A stretch of DNA of 64,000 bases. Source: Agromyces laixinhei (GTDB taxonomy: Bacteria; Actinomycetota; Actinomycetes; Actinomycetales; Microbacteriaceae). The stretch spans positions 2,046,001-2,110,000 of the forward strand of contig NZ_CP040872.1 of NCBI RefSeq assembly GCF_006337065.1. Reading direction: 5' to 3'. The notes under the pieces are model-generated. The model saw only the letters and a list, made by a program, of their open reading frames with translations. It was not told the origin of the DNA and ran no database searches. The first letter of the stretch is position 1; every line of letters begins with the position of its first letter. The position numbers were made by a program, and so were the translations under genes. Shown here piece by piece: positions 36,832 to 44,869 of the stretch.

Positions 36832-37364
36832 CTGGACCGAACGTCACCCGGGAACATCAATTGGGAGACGGCGGCGACGTGCTGCATCAGTGGCTGGAAA
36901 CGCCGGATCCGCGAGATACGGCGCTGCTGGAGAAGATGGCAGGCGGTGTCGGAGCCGTCCTGATGGGCCGGCGATCGTACGACCTGGCCGAAGGCGATGG
37001 CGGATGGGGCGACGGTGGTCCGGTCGGTGCGGTGCCGTGCTTCGTGCTCACCCACGAGCCCCCGGAGCTCGAGAGCGTTCACGCACCCTCGGTGTTCACG
37101 TTCGTCACCGACGGTATCCACAGTGCCGTGCGTCAAGCAATCGCCACCGCTGGAGAGAACGTCGTCGCCGTGCATGGTGCCAGCGCCGCCCGGCAATGTC
37201 TCGCCGCCGGGCTCATGGACGAGATCCAGATCCACCTCGCACCCGTGCTGCTCGGAGATGGCACACGTCTCTTCGAGCACCTTGACGGCCGGATCGCGCT
37301 CGAGCGCACGGAGGCGATCGCGACCCCGAACGCGACGCACCTGCGGTTCAGGGTGCTCCGTTGA
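36828..37364 (+). CDS. RibD C-terminal/dihydrofolate reductase-like protein, N-terminally truncated
   Basis: A 178-residue protein of the RibD_C/YyaP reductase family: MGRRSYDLAEGDGGWGD, VFTFVTDGIHSAVRQAIATAGENVVAVHGASAARQCLAAGLMDEIQIHLAPVLLGDGTRLFEHL. Family members begin with a beta strand ending in SLDGFVxGP. Here the first usable start is the GTG coding for the V of GFVTGPN (36828), overlapping the GNAT stop. Upstream codons in this frame read LDGF, but beyond that the sequence belongs to the GNAT gene. The first 13-15 residues, including part of the NADPH site, are therefore missing. It is probably inactive or in decay. Confidence 0.7.
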   Translation: MTGPNVTREHQLGDGGDVLHQWLETPDPRDTALLEKMAGGVGAVLMGRRSYDLAEGDGGWGDGGPVGAVPCFVLTHEPPELESVHAPSVFTFVTDGIHSAVRQAIATAGENVVAVHGASAARQCLAAGLMDEIQIHLAPVLLGDGTRLFEHLDGRIALERTEAIATPNATHLRFRVLR

Positions 37365-37403
37365 AGCGATGAGCAAGAGAGGTCGTTCACGGCCATACAC
37401 CCA

Positions 37404-37958
37404 CTACACCGATGCCGACGCAACGGCGCGGCGACGTATGCCGCGAAGCCACGAACCGCGGATGATGCCGCTCCCGGCTCGGATGGCCAACCAGTACAGG
37501 CAGAACGCGCGCGCGGCGAACGCGTCGGTCGCTTGGCAGCGGGTCTCGGTGGAGAGAATGCCGTCGCGGTACAGGAAGTTCATCGCGATCTTGACAGAAC
37601 GAGGCGGCGCGGCGTTGCGGAATCCCGTCATCGGGTCGTGGTCCAGCGCCAAAGTCGGTAAGCCGGGGCGAGTTTGCAGAACGCCGATGATGAGGAGTTC
37701 TTCGTTGTCGCGATGTGCTTCGACATACGGGCCCTCGATGAAGAGGTCGAGCACGCGTTCGTCGCCGCGCCGCGCCACGCGCCCGAGCGATGTCGCGCGC
37801 ATGATCCGACGGAACAGAGGCACTTCGTCCCATTCGAGCGTATCGGCGGCGTCGATCACGTCCGTGCGCTTGCCGGGTATCGCGATGCTGTGGAACTCGT
37901 TCCACGTCCATTCCGGCATGGCGCGCTCGAGCGCGGCTCCTGCTCGTCCATTGGTCAT
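37404..37958 (-). CDS. protein of unknown function paired with a TetR regulator
   Basis: A 184-residue protein, probably cytosolic or membrane-associated, starting MTNGRAGAALERAMPEWTWNEFHSIAIPG, with RGDERVLDLFIEGPYVE in the middle and a C-terminus rich in aromatic and basic residues (FCLYWLAIRAGSGIIRGSWLRGIRRR). The tail resembles the membrane-proximal end of DUF2867-type proteins, a weak resemblance. Its ATG overlaps the stop of the TetR gene (ATGA), so it is the likely regulated partner. Confidence 0.7.
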   Translation of the reverse strand: MTNGRAGAALERAMPEWTWNEFHSIAIPGKRTDVIDAADTLEWDEVPLFRRIMRATSLGRVARRGDERVLDLFIEGPYVEAHRDNEELLIIGVLQTRPGLPTLALDHDPMTGFRNAAPPRSVKIAMNFLYRDGILSTETRCQATDAFAARAFCLYWLAIRAGSGIIRGSWLRGIRRRAVASASV

Positions 37959-38464
37959 CGTCCTGCCACCTCCTCCGGCTTGAGCAGTCGGGCGGCGGCT
38001 CGGGTGAACCTGCCCCAGGTGTCTTCGGGGAACGCCTCGGATACCCGGTCGATGAGCAGCAGCGGGGCGAGGTTGAGCGTGGCGAGCACGACCGACTCGT
38101 CAGCATCGGCATCCGGCCGCGCGGCGGCAGCGTACTCGACTGCGGCGTTGAACAGCGTGCGTGATGCCTCGACCTCGTCGGTGAGCACTCGGGCAAGATA
38201 GCGAACATCCATCGGGCGGGCAGCGAACTCTTCGACAGCACGGTCTGGCACAAAGTGTGCCAATGCCTCCGCACGGGCCAGCACCACCGTCGTACATCGA
38301 TCCGCGAGGTTCCGTTTCGAGCCGAAGTGATGGACGATCAGCGCTTGGCTCGTCCCCGCCTCTTGTGCGATCCCCTGCAACGTGGTTCCGGCGACCCCGC
38401 GCTCTCCGAAACAGCTGATGGCGGCTTCGATGATGCGATCCGATCCGGAGGATTGTGGTGTCAT
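37955..38464 (-). CDS. TetR family transcriptional regulator
   Basis: A 169-residue repressor. The HTH is at residues 9-53: RIIEAAISCFGERGVAGTTLQGIAQEAGTSQALIVHHFGSKRNLADRC. The small C-terminal domain is helical. A -10 on the minus strand (TAGTCT, 38471-38476) ends 6 nt before the ATG, so the mRNA is likely leaderless, and an inverted repeat at 38474-38493 overlaps this promoter, suggesting autorepression. It shares ATGA with the downstream unknown gene. Confidence 0.9.
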   Translation of the reverse strand: MTPQSSGSDRIIEAAISCFGERGVAGTTLQGIAQEAGTSQALIVHHFGSKRNLADRCTTVVLARAEALAHFVPDRAVEEFAARPMDVRYLARVLTDEVEASRTLFNAAVEYAAAARPDADADESVVLATLNLAPLLLIDRVSEAFPEDTWGRFTRAAARLLKPEEVAGR

Positions 38465-38473
38465 GCGCCCAGA

Positions 38474-38493
38474 CTAACTGTTTATTCAGTCAG
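38474..38493. promoter_or_regulatory. probable operator of the second TetR gene
   Basis: CTAACTG-6-CAGTCAG is an inverted repeat with 6 of 7 arm positions paired, overlapping the TAGTCT -10 of the TetR gene. Confidence 0.6.
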
Positions 38494-38624
38494 GCACCAG
38501 CGCGAACCAGCGAGGCGTCCGGGATGCGTCGGACTCCCGATCGGCTGTGGTTGCCGAACACCGCCCGTCTTGGCATTCGATGTGAATCGGCACGGGGTGA
38601 TGTCGCCACCCGTAGGCTCGAGGG

Positions 38625-39137
38625 GTGGACATCAGAGAGATCCCCCTCACGACGATCGACGGCGACCAGACATCGCTCGCCGCATACGCCGATCGGGTCG
38701 TGATGATCGTGAACGTCGCGTCGAAGTGCGGCCTCACTCCGCAGTACGAGAAGCTCGAGGCGTTGCAGCGCGAGTACGGCGACCGCGGGTTCACGGTGCT
38801 CGGCTTTCCGTGCAACCAGTTCGCCGGGCAGGAGCCGGGCAGCAGTGACGACATCAAGGAGTTCTGCTCCATGACGTATGGCGTCACGTTCCCGCTCATG
38901 GAGAAGGTGAAGGTCAACGGGCGTCACCGGCATCCGCTCTACGCCGAACTCACAGCGGTCGCCGATGTCGCGGGAAGAGCCGGCCGCGTGAAGTGGAACT
39001 TCGAGAAGTTCGTGGTGAGCCCCGACGGCCGGGTGCAGCGCTTCCGACCGGCGACGCAACCCGACGATCCCGCCGTGATCGCGGCGGTCGAGACGGGGCT
39101 CGCTCAGCTGCGGACTCCTGATCTGGAGACCACCTGA
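38625..39137 (+). CDS. glutathione peroxidase family protein (Cys type)
   Basis: Reduces peroxides in the cytoplasm, in actinobacteria most likely with thioredoxin as donor. The 170-residue protein has the peroxidatic cysteine at residue 35 (NVASKCGLTPQY), and the triad partners Gln65 (FPCNQFAGQEPG) and Trp124 (VKWNFEKFVV). Cys81 (IKEFCSMTYGV) is at the position of the resolving cysteine. The start is a GTG at 38625, 6 nt after a TAGGCT -10 at 38613-38618 (leaderless). Confidence 0.94.
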   Translation: MDIREIPLTTIDGDQTSLAAYADRVVMIVNVASKCGLTPQYEKLEALQREYGDRGFTVLGFPCNQFAGQEPGSSDDIKEFCSMTYGVTFPLMEKVKVNGRHRHPLYAELTAVADVAGRAGRVKWNFEKFVVSPDGRVQRFRPATQPDDPAVIAAVETGLAQLRTPDLETT

Positions 39138-39177
39138 GGTCGCCGCCGACCGGGTTCCGCGCGCACCGCGCGGCACC

Positions 39178-39206
39178 TTGACCAGTCGACCCGCCCGACC
39201 CACAAT
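39178..39206 (+). promoter_or_regulatory. promoter of the membrane-protein gene at 39246
   Basis: A -35 TTGACC (39178-39183) and -10 CACAAT (39201-39206), 17 bp apart, about 40 bp before the ATG, with GGGAG as ribosome site. Confidence 0.6.
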
Positions 39207-39245
39207 TGGGGGGTTGATCCGAAATGCTAGGGGAGCGGAGCAGTA

Positions 39246-39761
39246 ATGTCCGACGCGTACACACGTCCGACCATCGACGAGGCGGGCGCCACCACTGCGC
39301 TACCGGACTTCGCGCCGGCACCAGGAGATGAGCCCACTCCGGCCGCGGCACCTGCGCCGCGAGACTCGGCTGACCGGCGCAAGTGGAGCAGCGAACTGCG
39401 GTTCATGCTCGTCGTGCTCGCCGCGATCGTCGTGCTCTTCCTCGCCTTCGCGCTGCTGATCGCGTTCAGCCCGACCGGCGCGGCCATCAGCGCCCTGGCG
39501 ATCATCGCGGCACCGATCGCCACCATGGTGGCGGCGTACTACGGCATCTCGCTCGCGCTCCGTCAGGTGAAAGACGCACGCGACGCCGCGGAGGCCAGCG
39601 AGGCACGCGCTCGCGCATCCGAGGTCACCGCTCGTGAATCCGACGCGTGGGCCGCTCAGATGGAGTCGGGCCTCCGTGTCGCCGTCGCGAAGCTCAAGGC
39701 CGGCGCTCAAGACACTCGCGATGTCGAGCGCGCCGCCGGCACGCCCGACGACTTCTTCTGA
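39246..39761 (+). CDS. two-span membrane protein with helical tail
   Basis: A 171-residue protein: a polar Pro/Ala-rich N-terminus, two adjacent membrane helices (about residues 57-78 FMLVVLAAIVVLFLAFALLIAF and 83-105), then a cytoplasmic helical tail rich in Ala, Arg and Glu, probably a coiled coil. I do not recognise a family. It stops 1 bp from the convergent E2 gene. Confidence 0.75.
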   Translation: MSDAYTRPTIDEAGATTALPDFAPAPGDEPTPAAAPAPRDSADRRKWSSELRFMLVVLAAIVVLFLAFALLIAFSPTGAAISALAIIAAPIATMVAAYYGISLALRQVKDARDAAEASEARARASEVTARESDAWAAQMESGLRVAVAKLKAGAQDTRDVERAAGTPDDFF

Positions 39762-41231
39762 TCAGAGTTCGGCGAGCACCGACACCGGCCGCTCGATGCA
39801 CTGCGCCACGAAGGTGAGAAGGGCCGCGGCCTCGGCACCGTCGCAGACTCGGTGATCGAACGACAGCGTCAGTTCCGTCACCGTGCGCACGGCCAGCGCA
39901 CCGTCGACGACCCAGGGGCGCTCGATGAACCGGCCGACGCCCAGCATCGCCGCCTCGGGGTGGTTGATGATCGCCGCTGAGCCGTCGACACCGAGCGTGC
40001 CGTAGTTGTTGAGCGTGAAGGTGCCGCCGGTCAGCGCCGACGGCGAGAACGCGCCGGTGGCGGCTTCGTCGGTGCGTGTCGTGATCGCGTCGCGCAGCGC
40101 GCGCAGCGGCATCCGTTCTGCGCCGTGCACGACCGGAACGAGCAGGCCCCGAGGTGTCTGCGCGGCGAGGCCGAGGTTCACGGCCGAGTGATAGACGAGC
40201 TCTTCGCGTTCGGCGTCGAAACTGGCGTTGAGCGCGGGGTGCTTCGCGAGCCCGGCGACGACGAAGCGGGCGATGAGGGCGGTGATGCCGAACCGTTCGC
40301 CGGTCGCCTCCTGCAGCTGACGGCGAGCGCCGCGCAGTTCCGTCGCGTCGACGTCCATCCAGACGGTCGCCTCGGGGATCTCGCGGCGCGAGCGCGAGAA
40401 GTGCGCCGCGGCCGCGCGCGCCATGCGGTCGAGCGGCACACGACGGTCGCCTTCGCCGTCGGCGACGGGCGACGGCGTCTCGCCGGTCACCGTCGACGAC
40501 GTCGAGGGGGCAGCGGATGTCGCCGCACTCGGCGTCATCGCCGGCTCGCCCAGCTCGGCGATGAACGACTCGACGTCACGTCGCATCACGAGGTGGTCGT
40601 GGCCGGTGCCGAGCAGCTGGCTGGCGTCGAAGCCGTGTTCGCGAGCGAGTCGCCGCACGATCGGGGAGACGACGGGGGAGCGGCGCGCGGCGTCGAGCCG
40701 GGTGGCTCCGTTCGAGCCCGGCCCGGTCGAGCCACCGGCGGTCGCCGGCGCGCTGACACCGGTGCTGAGCGACCCTCCGCTGCGGCGACCGAACCGCTTC
40801 GGCGCTGAAGCGGCCCGCTTCGTGACGGTCGATTGGCGGGTGCCGTAGCCGATCAGCACAGCGCCGGACTCCTCTGCGAGGGCGGAATCGTTCGTGACGA
40901 CACCGGGCTCGGCCGGCGCCGCGACCTCAACGGGCGCCGTGACCTCAACAGGCGCCGCGCCCTCAACGGGCGCCGCGGCATCCGCAGCCCCCACCTCGCT
41001 GCCGAGCGTCAGGAGCACGCTGCCGGCATGCAGCACCTCGCCGACCTCGCCGCCGAGCGCCTCGACGACACCCGCGAACGGCGTCGGCAACTGCACGACC
41101 GACTTCGCCGACTCGAGTTCGACGACGACCTGGTCGGTCGTCACCTCGTCGCCGGGTGCGACGAGCCAGGCGACGATCTCGGCCTCGGTGAGGCCCTCGC
41201 CGAGGTCGGGCAGGATGAAGTCGCGGCTCAT
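39762..41231 (-). CDS. 2-oxo acid dehydrogenase E2 (branched-chain dihydrolipoamide acyltransferase)
   Basis: Transfers the acyl group from lipoamide to CoA. The 489-residue protein has an N-terminal lipoyl domain with the lipoylated Lys43 (ELESAKSVVQL), a flexible linker with 6-residue Ala-Pro-Val-Glu repeats, a peripheral-subunit-binding domain (VSPIVRRLAREHGFDASQLLGTG, about residues 193-215), and the catalytic domain with the motif SFDHRVCDG. The ATG overlaps the E1beta stop (ATGA). No E3 gene follows, so a shared lipoamide dehydrogenase must be used. Branched-chain specificity is inferred from the split E1 subunits and the Lrp neighbour. Confidence 0.93.
   Translation of the reverse strand: MSRDFILPDLGEGLTEAEIVAWLVAPGDEVTTDQVVVELESAKSVVQLPTPFAGVVEALGGEVGEVLHAGSVLLTLGSEVGAADAAAPVEGAAPVEVTAPVEVAAPAEPGVVTNDSALAEESGAVLIGYGTRQSTVTKRAASAPKRFGRRSGGSLSTGVSAPATAGGSTGPGSNGATRLDAARRSPVVSPIVRRLAREHGFDASQLLGTGHDHLVMRRDVESFIAELGEPAMTPSAATSAAPSTSSTVTGETPSPVADGEGDRRVPLDRMARAAAAHFSRSRREIPEATVWMDVDATELRGARRQLQEATGERFGITALIARFVVAGLAKHPALNASFDAEREELVYHSAVNLGLAAQTPRGLLVPVVHGAERMPLRALRDAITTRTDEAATGAFSPSALTGGTFTLNNYGTLGVDGSAAIINHPEAAMLGVGRFIERPWVVDGALAVRTVTELTLSFDHRVCDGAEAAALLTFVAQCIERPVSVLAEL
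40915..40980. repeat. 18-bp tandem repeats in the E2 linker
   Basis: Three near-identical 18-bp units at 40915-40932, 40933-40950 and 40951-40968, beginning GGCGCCG and containing CCTCAAC, plus a partial fourth. On the coding strand they give 6-residue Ala-Pro-Val-Glu type repeats that lengthen the swinging-arm linker. Confidence 0.85.
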
Positions 41232-42250
41232 GCGTCCCACTCCCAGGTGTCGAGGGCTGCGAGCACGCGGTCGGGGGTCGGCAGGTGGTACTCCTCGAGT
41301 TTCGGCGAGGGGAACGGGATGTCGAAGCCGGCGATGCGCAGCACCGGGGCCGCGAGGTGGTGGAAGTTGCGCTCGGTCACCCGCGCGGCGACCTCGGCGC
41401 CGTAGCCGCCGAACTGCGCGGCCTCGTGGATCACGGCGGCGCGTGACGTCTTTCGCACGGATGCACCGACGGTGGCGTCGTCGAAGGGGGAGAGGCTGCG
41501 GAGGTCGACGACCTCGATCGAGAGTCCCTCATCTGCGGCGGCGTCGGCCGCTTCGAGCGCCGTGCGAACCGTCGGTCCGTAGCCGATGAGCGTCACGTCG
41601 GTGCCCTCGCGCACGACTTCGGCGCGGTCCATCGGCGCTGTCGTCACCGGCAGGGCGAGCGGCGCCTTCGACCAGTAGCGGCTCTTCGGCTCCATGAACA
41701 CGACCGGGTCGTCGCTCTCGATCGCCTCGCGGAGCATCGAGTAGGCATCGGCGGGATTCGACGGCATCACGACGGTCAGACCGGGCGTCGACGCCCAGTA
41801 CGACTCCGAGGAATCGGAGTGGTGCTCGACGCCGCCGATCGCGCCGGCGCACGGAATGCGCACGACCATGGGCAGCGTCACGCGCCCCTTGGTGCGGTTC
41901 CGCATCTTGGCGACGTGCGAGACCATCTGCTCGAACGCCGGGTAGCTGAACGCGTCGAACTGCATCTCGACGACCGGGCGCATGCCGTACATCGCCATGC
42001 CGACCGCGGTGCCGACGATGCCCGACTCGGCCAGGGGGGAGTCCCAGATGCGCTCGTCGCCGAACTCGGCCTGCAGGCCCTCGGTCACGCGGAAGACGCC
42101 GCCGAGCGGGCCCACGTCTTCGCCGTAGACGACGACGCGATCGTCGGCCGCCATCGCATCGCGGAGGGCTGCGTTCAGAGCGCCGGCCATCGTCAACTGC
42201 GTCGGGGCGGATGCCTCGGCCGGCGCGTTGCTCGTCACGGTCGCGGTCAT
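41228..42250 (-). CDS. 2-oxo acid dehydrogenase E1 component, beta subunit
   Basis: Part of the thiamine-diphosphate decarboxylase. The 340-residue protein has the transketolase-like signatures VVVYGEDVGPLGGVFRVTEGLQAEFGDERIWDSPLAESGIVGTAVGMAMYGMRPVVEMQF and EHHSDSSESYW, as in BkdB/BCKDH E1beta. The ATG at 42250 and the TGA at its end both lie in ATGA overlaps with E1alpha and E2. Confidence 0.94.
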   Translation of the reverse strand: MTATVTSNAPAEASAPTQLTMAGALNAALRDAMAADDRVVVYGEDVGPLGGVFRVTEGLQAEFGDERIWDSPLAESGIVGTAVGMAMYGMRPVVEMQFDAFSYPAFEQMVSHVAKMRNRTKGRVTLPMVVRIPCAGAIGGVEHHSDSSESYWASTPGLTVVMPSNPADAYSMLREAIESDDPVVFMEPKSRYWSKAPLALPVTTAPMDRAEVVREGTDVTLIGYGPTVRTALEAADAAADEGLSIEVVDLRSLSPFDDATVGASVRKTSRAAVIHEAAQFGGYGAEVAARVTERNFHHLAAPVLRIAGFDIPFPSPKLEEYHLPTPDRVLAALDTWEWDA

Positions 42251-43380
42251 CGCGCAGCCCCCTGGTGGCCCGCGAACGCGCCGGCCGCGAGCTCGGCCTC
42301 GAGGGCCGAACGCTGCTCGACGAGGGCGCTGCGCTCCCGCCCGTAGACGTGGTCGAAGAGTTCGAGCGGGTCGAGCTCGGCTTCGGTCGTCATGACCTCG
42401 CGCGTACGGGCGGCGAGCGCCTCCGCGGCATCCGCGATCTCGGTGCGCATGGCCTCGGTGAGCGCTCCCTCGGAGACGAGGTACTTCTCGAGACGCTCGA
42501 TCGGGTCGCGGCGCTTCCAGTGCTCGACGTCGCGCGCGGTGCGGTAGCGGGTGGGGTCGTCGGAGTTCGTGTGCGCCTCGATGCGATAGGTCACGCCCTC
42601 GATGAGTGTGGGGCCGCCGCCCTCGCGCGCACGGTCGACCGCAGCGCGTGTGACGGCGTACATCGCGGCGATGTCGTTGCCGTCGACGTGGTAGCCGGGC
42701 ATGCCGTAGCCGACGGCCTTGTCGGCCAGCGTCGCGGCGCGGGTCTGGCGCTCGAGGGGCACGCTGATCGCGAACTGGTTGTTCTGCACGACGAACACGG
42801 TGGGCGTCTGCCAGACCGCCGCGAAGTTGAAGGCCTCGTGGGTGTCGCCCTCGCTCGTTGCACCGTCGCCGAGAAAGGTGAGCGCCACGATCGGATCGCG
42901 GCGCAGACGTGCCGCGTGCGAGAGTCCGACAGCGTGCAGCGCCTGTGTCGCGAGCGGTGTGGCCTGCGCAGCCGTGCGGTGGGCGTGCTGGTCGTAGCCG
43001 TTGTGCCAATCGCCTCGGAACGACTGCAGGATGTCGGCGGGCTCGATGCCGCGGGTCAGGAGCGCGATGGTGTCGCGGTAGGTCGGGAAGAGCCAATCGG
43101 CCGCAGTGAGTGCCGCGACGGATCCGATCTCGCAGGCCTCCTGGCCGTACGCCGAGGGATACGTGGCGAGCCGCCCTTGCTTTGTGAGTGCCGTGACCTG
43201 CACGTCGAAGCGGCGGGCGACGACCATCTTGCGGTAGAGCCCGAGCAGCGTCTCGGTGTCGGGGAGGCCGAAGCCGCCGGTCGCCGCACCGGTGACCGCA
43301 TGGCCGGCATTGTCCAGCAGGCGCAGCGGTTTCTCGCTCGGCAGGGTGCGGGTTGAGACGTGCTCGACGTTGAGGCTCAT
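42247..43380 (-). CDS. 2-oxo acid dehydrogenase E1 component, alpha subunit
   Basis: Decarboxylates branched-chain 2-oxo acids with thiamine diphosphate and loads E2. The 377-residue protein shows the ThDP motif from GDGATSEGD (residues 171-179) to NN at 200-201, and the phosphorylation-loop region YRIEAHTNSDDPTRYR. The start at 43380 (MSLNVEHVSTR) is chosen because the upstream in-frame extension has no family match. It is first in E1alpha-E1beta-E2, 108 bp downstream of the Lrp gene stop. Confidence 0.94.
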   Translation of the reverse strand: MSLNVEHVSTRTLPSEKPLRLLDNAGHAVTGAATGGFGLPDTETLLGLYRKMVVARRFDVQVTALTKQGRLATYPSAYGQEACEIGSVAALTAADWLFPTYRDTIALLTRGIEPADILQSFRGDWHNGYDQHAHRTAAQATPLATQALHAVGLSHAARLRRDPIVALTFLGDGATSEGDTHEAFNFAAVWQTPTVFVVQNNQFAISVPLERQTRAATLADKAVGYGMPGYHVDGNDIAAMYAVTRAAVDRAREGGGPTLIEGVTYRIEAHTNSDDPTRYRTARDVEHWKRRDPIERLEKYLVSEGALTEAMRTEIADAAEALAARTREVMTTEAELDPLELFDHVYGRERSALVEQRSALEAELAAGAFAGHQGAAR

Positions 43381-43488
43381 GCCTTCATCGTCGAACACTC
43401 TGGCGGGCTGCGGTGGGGCTCTCGAACAACCGTGAACGAACGGCACCGCGGTTCCGAAAGCGCGACCGATCGTCCGTCTGGAATGCGG

Positions 43489-43986
43489 TCAGCTGCGCCA
43501 GATGTCCAGCGTCTGCGCGGGCGGATGACCGTCGATCTCGGCGAGGATCAGGTGCGATCGCGTCGACACCACGCCCGGCATGTCGTGGATGTCGCGGAGG
43601 ATCGCCTGACTGAGCTGCTCGTGGTCGGGCGCACTCACCGTGAGCATGATGTCGATGTCTCCCGAGACGGCCTGCACCTTCTCGACGAACGGCAGCGTCG
43701 CGAGCTTCGCCGCGATCTCCTCCCACGAGACCTCGCCGATGCGCACGACGACGATGGCCGAGATGTTCAGGCCGATCGCCTTGCGGTCGATGTGGGCGCC
43801 GAAGCCCGTGATGACGCCGCGCTGCTGCAATTGTTGCACCCGGTTGTGGGCCGCCGTGCGCGAGATGTGCACGCGCTCGGCGAGGGTGCGCACCGAGAGA
43901 CGGCCGTCGCGGCTCAACTCGGCGACGATGCGGCGATCGATACTGTCGAGCGCGTCGTTGCGGTGCGGTACCTGCTGGGTCATCAT
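43489..43986 (-). CDS. Lrp/AsnC family regulator (BkdR-like)
   Basis: A 165-residue regulator: HTH at residues 13-60 (LDSIDRRIVAELSRDGRLSVRTLAERVHISRTAAHNRVQQLQQRGVI) and a C-terminal RAM ligand domain (IVVVRIG, FVEKVQAVSGDIDIMLTVSAPDHEQL). It sits directly upstream of the keto-acid dehydrogenase operon on the same strand, the place of BkdR in other bacteria, so it probably activates that operon in response to branched-chain amino acids. Its start overlaps the end of the MpaB-like gene (ATGA, or the second ATG). Confidence 0.9.
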   Translation of the reverse strand: MMTQQVPHRNDALDSIDRRIVAELSRDGRLSVRTLAERVHISRTAAHNRVQQLQQRGVITGFGAHIDRKAIGLNISAIVVVRIGEVSWEEIAAKLATLPFVEKVQAVSGDIDIMLTVSAPDHEQLSQAILRDIHDMPGVVSTRSHLILAEIDGHPPAQTLDIWRS

Positions 43987-44816
43987 CGTCCTCGTGGTTC
44001 AGTCCCAGCGTACCGGCTGCGACGTTCTGCGCGCCGCAGGGATGCACGCATCGGCGCGTGCCTGATCGCTCGGGGGAGGAGCGGCCAGACCGTGGCGATC
44101 ACGCCGAGCCATCCGTTCGCGACGCGTTCGACGCGAGGCGTCCACCGAAAGCCGTAGGCCGCTCTGACCGGCGCGGGCAGCAGTGCGGCCGTCATGAGGC
44201 GCACGAACGGCAGCAGCACCCCCGCGCCGAGCGGCAGAGCGGATGACCCGGTCAGCAGGCTCCTCGCGACGGTGCGCGCCTCGTCGCCGACCTCGAGTGC
44301 GACGAGCCGTTCGTGCCACCAGTCGTCGAACTCGGCACGGGTCTCGGGCCAGCCCTCACCGGCGGCCTGGAGCCGCCCGCCGAGCGGTGCGTACCCGCGA
44401 ACGATGCCGTCGGCGGTCGCAGCCGGCAGCGGTCCCTCGAGCCTCTCGTGCAGCGTCAGTGCGACGGCGAGCAGGGTGGAGGCCACCCATCGCTGTGCGT
44501 CCGCGTCGAACGCGCTGTACGCGGGTCGGCCGCCATCGGCATCGCCGCGTACCGGGGCATGGAGGCGATTGACGGCGCGCACCGCCTCGGCAGCGAGCCG
44601 CTCGTCGCCGAAACCGATCGCGTAGACGTAGTCGAGCGTGCCGAACAGGCGGTCGAGCGGCCGTTCGCGGAACCCGCTGTGCTTCGCGACGCCGCGCGCG
44701 ACCCGAGGGTCGGCCAGTTGCAGCAGGATCGCGGCGCCGCCGCCGAGGAGCAGCACTCCCTCGGCGCCGTGACGGCGGAAGTCCGCGCGTTCGTCGTCGG
44801 TCGTCTCAGCATGCAT
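43983..44816 (-). CDS. oxygenase MpaB family protein (DUF2236)
   Basis: A 277-residue protein of the latex-clearing-protein/MpaB family, heme-dependent in characterised members. The key block is RLFGTLDYVYAIGFGDERLAAEAVRAVNRLHAPVRG (with the conserved R-x-x-H), followed by QRWVASTLLAVALTLHERL. The start is the ATG at 44816 (MHAETTDDERADFRRHGAEGVLLLGGGAAIL); the longer frame upstream runs into the next gene. The substrate is unknown. It overlaps the Lrp gene, but a functional link is not evident. Confidence 0.85.
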   Translation of the reverse strand: MHAETTDDERADFRRHGAEGVLLLGGGAAILLQLADPRVARGVAKHSGFRERPLDRLFGTLDYVYAIGFGDERLAAEAVRAVNRLHAPVRGDADGGRPAYSAFDADAQRWVASTLLAVALTLHERLEGPLPAATADGIVRGYAPLGGRLQAAGEGWPETRAEFDDWWHERLVALEVGDEARTVARSLLTGSSALPLGAGVLLPFVRLMTAALLPAPVRAAYGFRWTPRVERVANGWLGVIATVWPLLPRAIRHAPMRASLRRAERRSRYAGTEPRGR

Positions 44817-44869
44817 CAGTACCAGTCTGTACCGCCGGCGGGGGATGCCTGCACGAGTTGTCTGAACCG

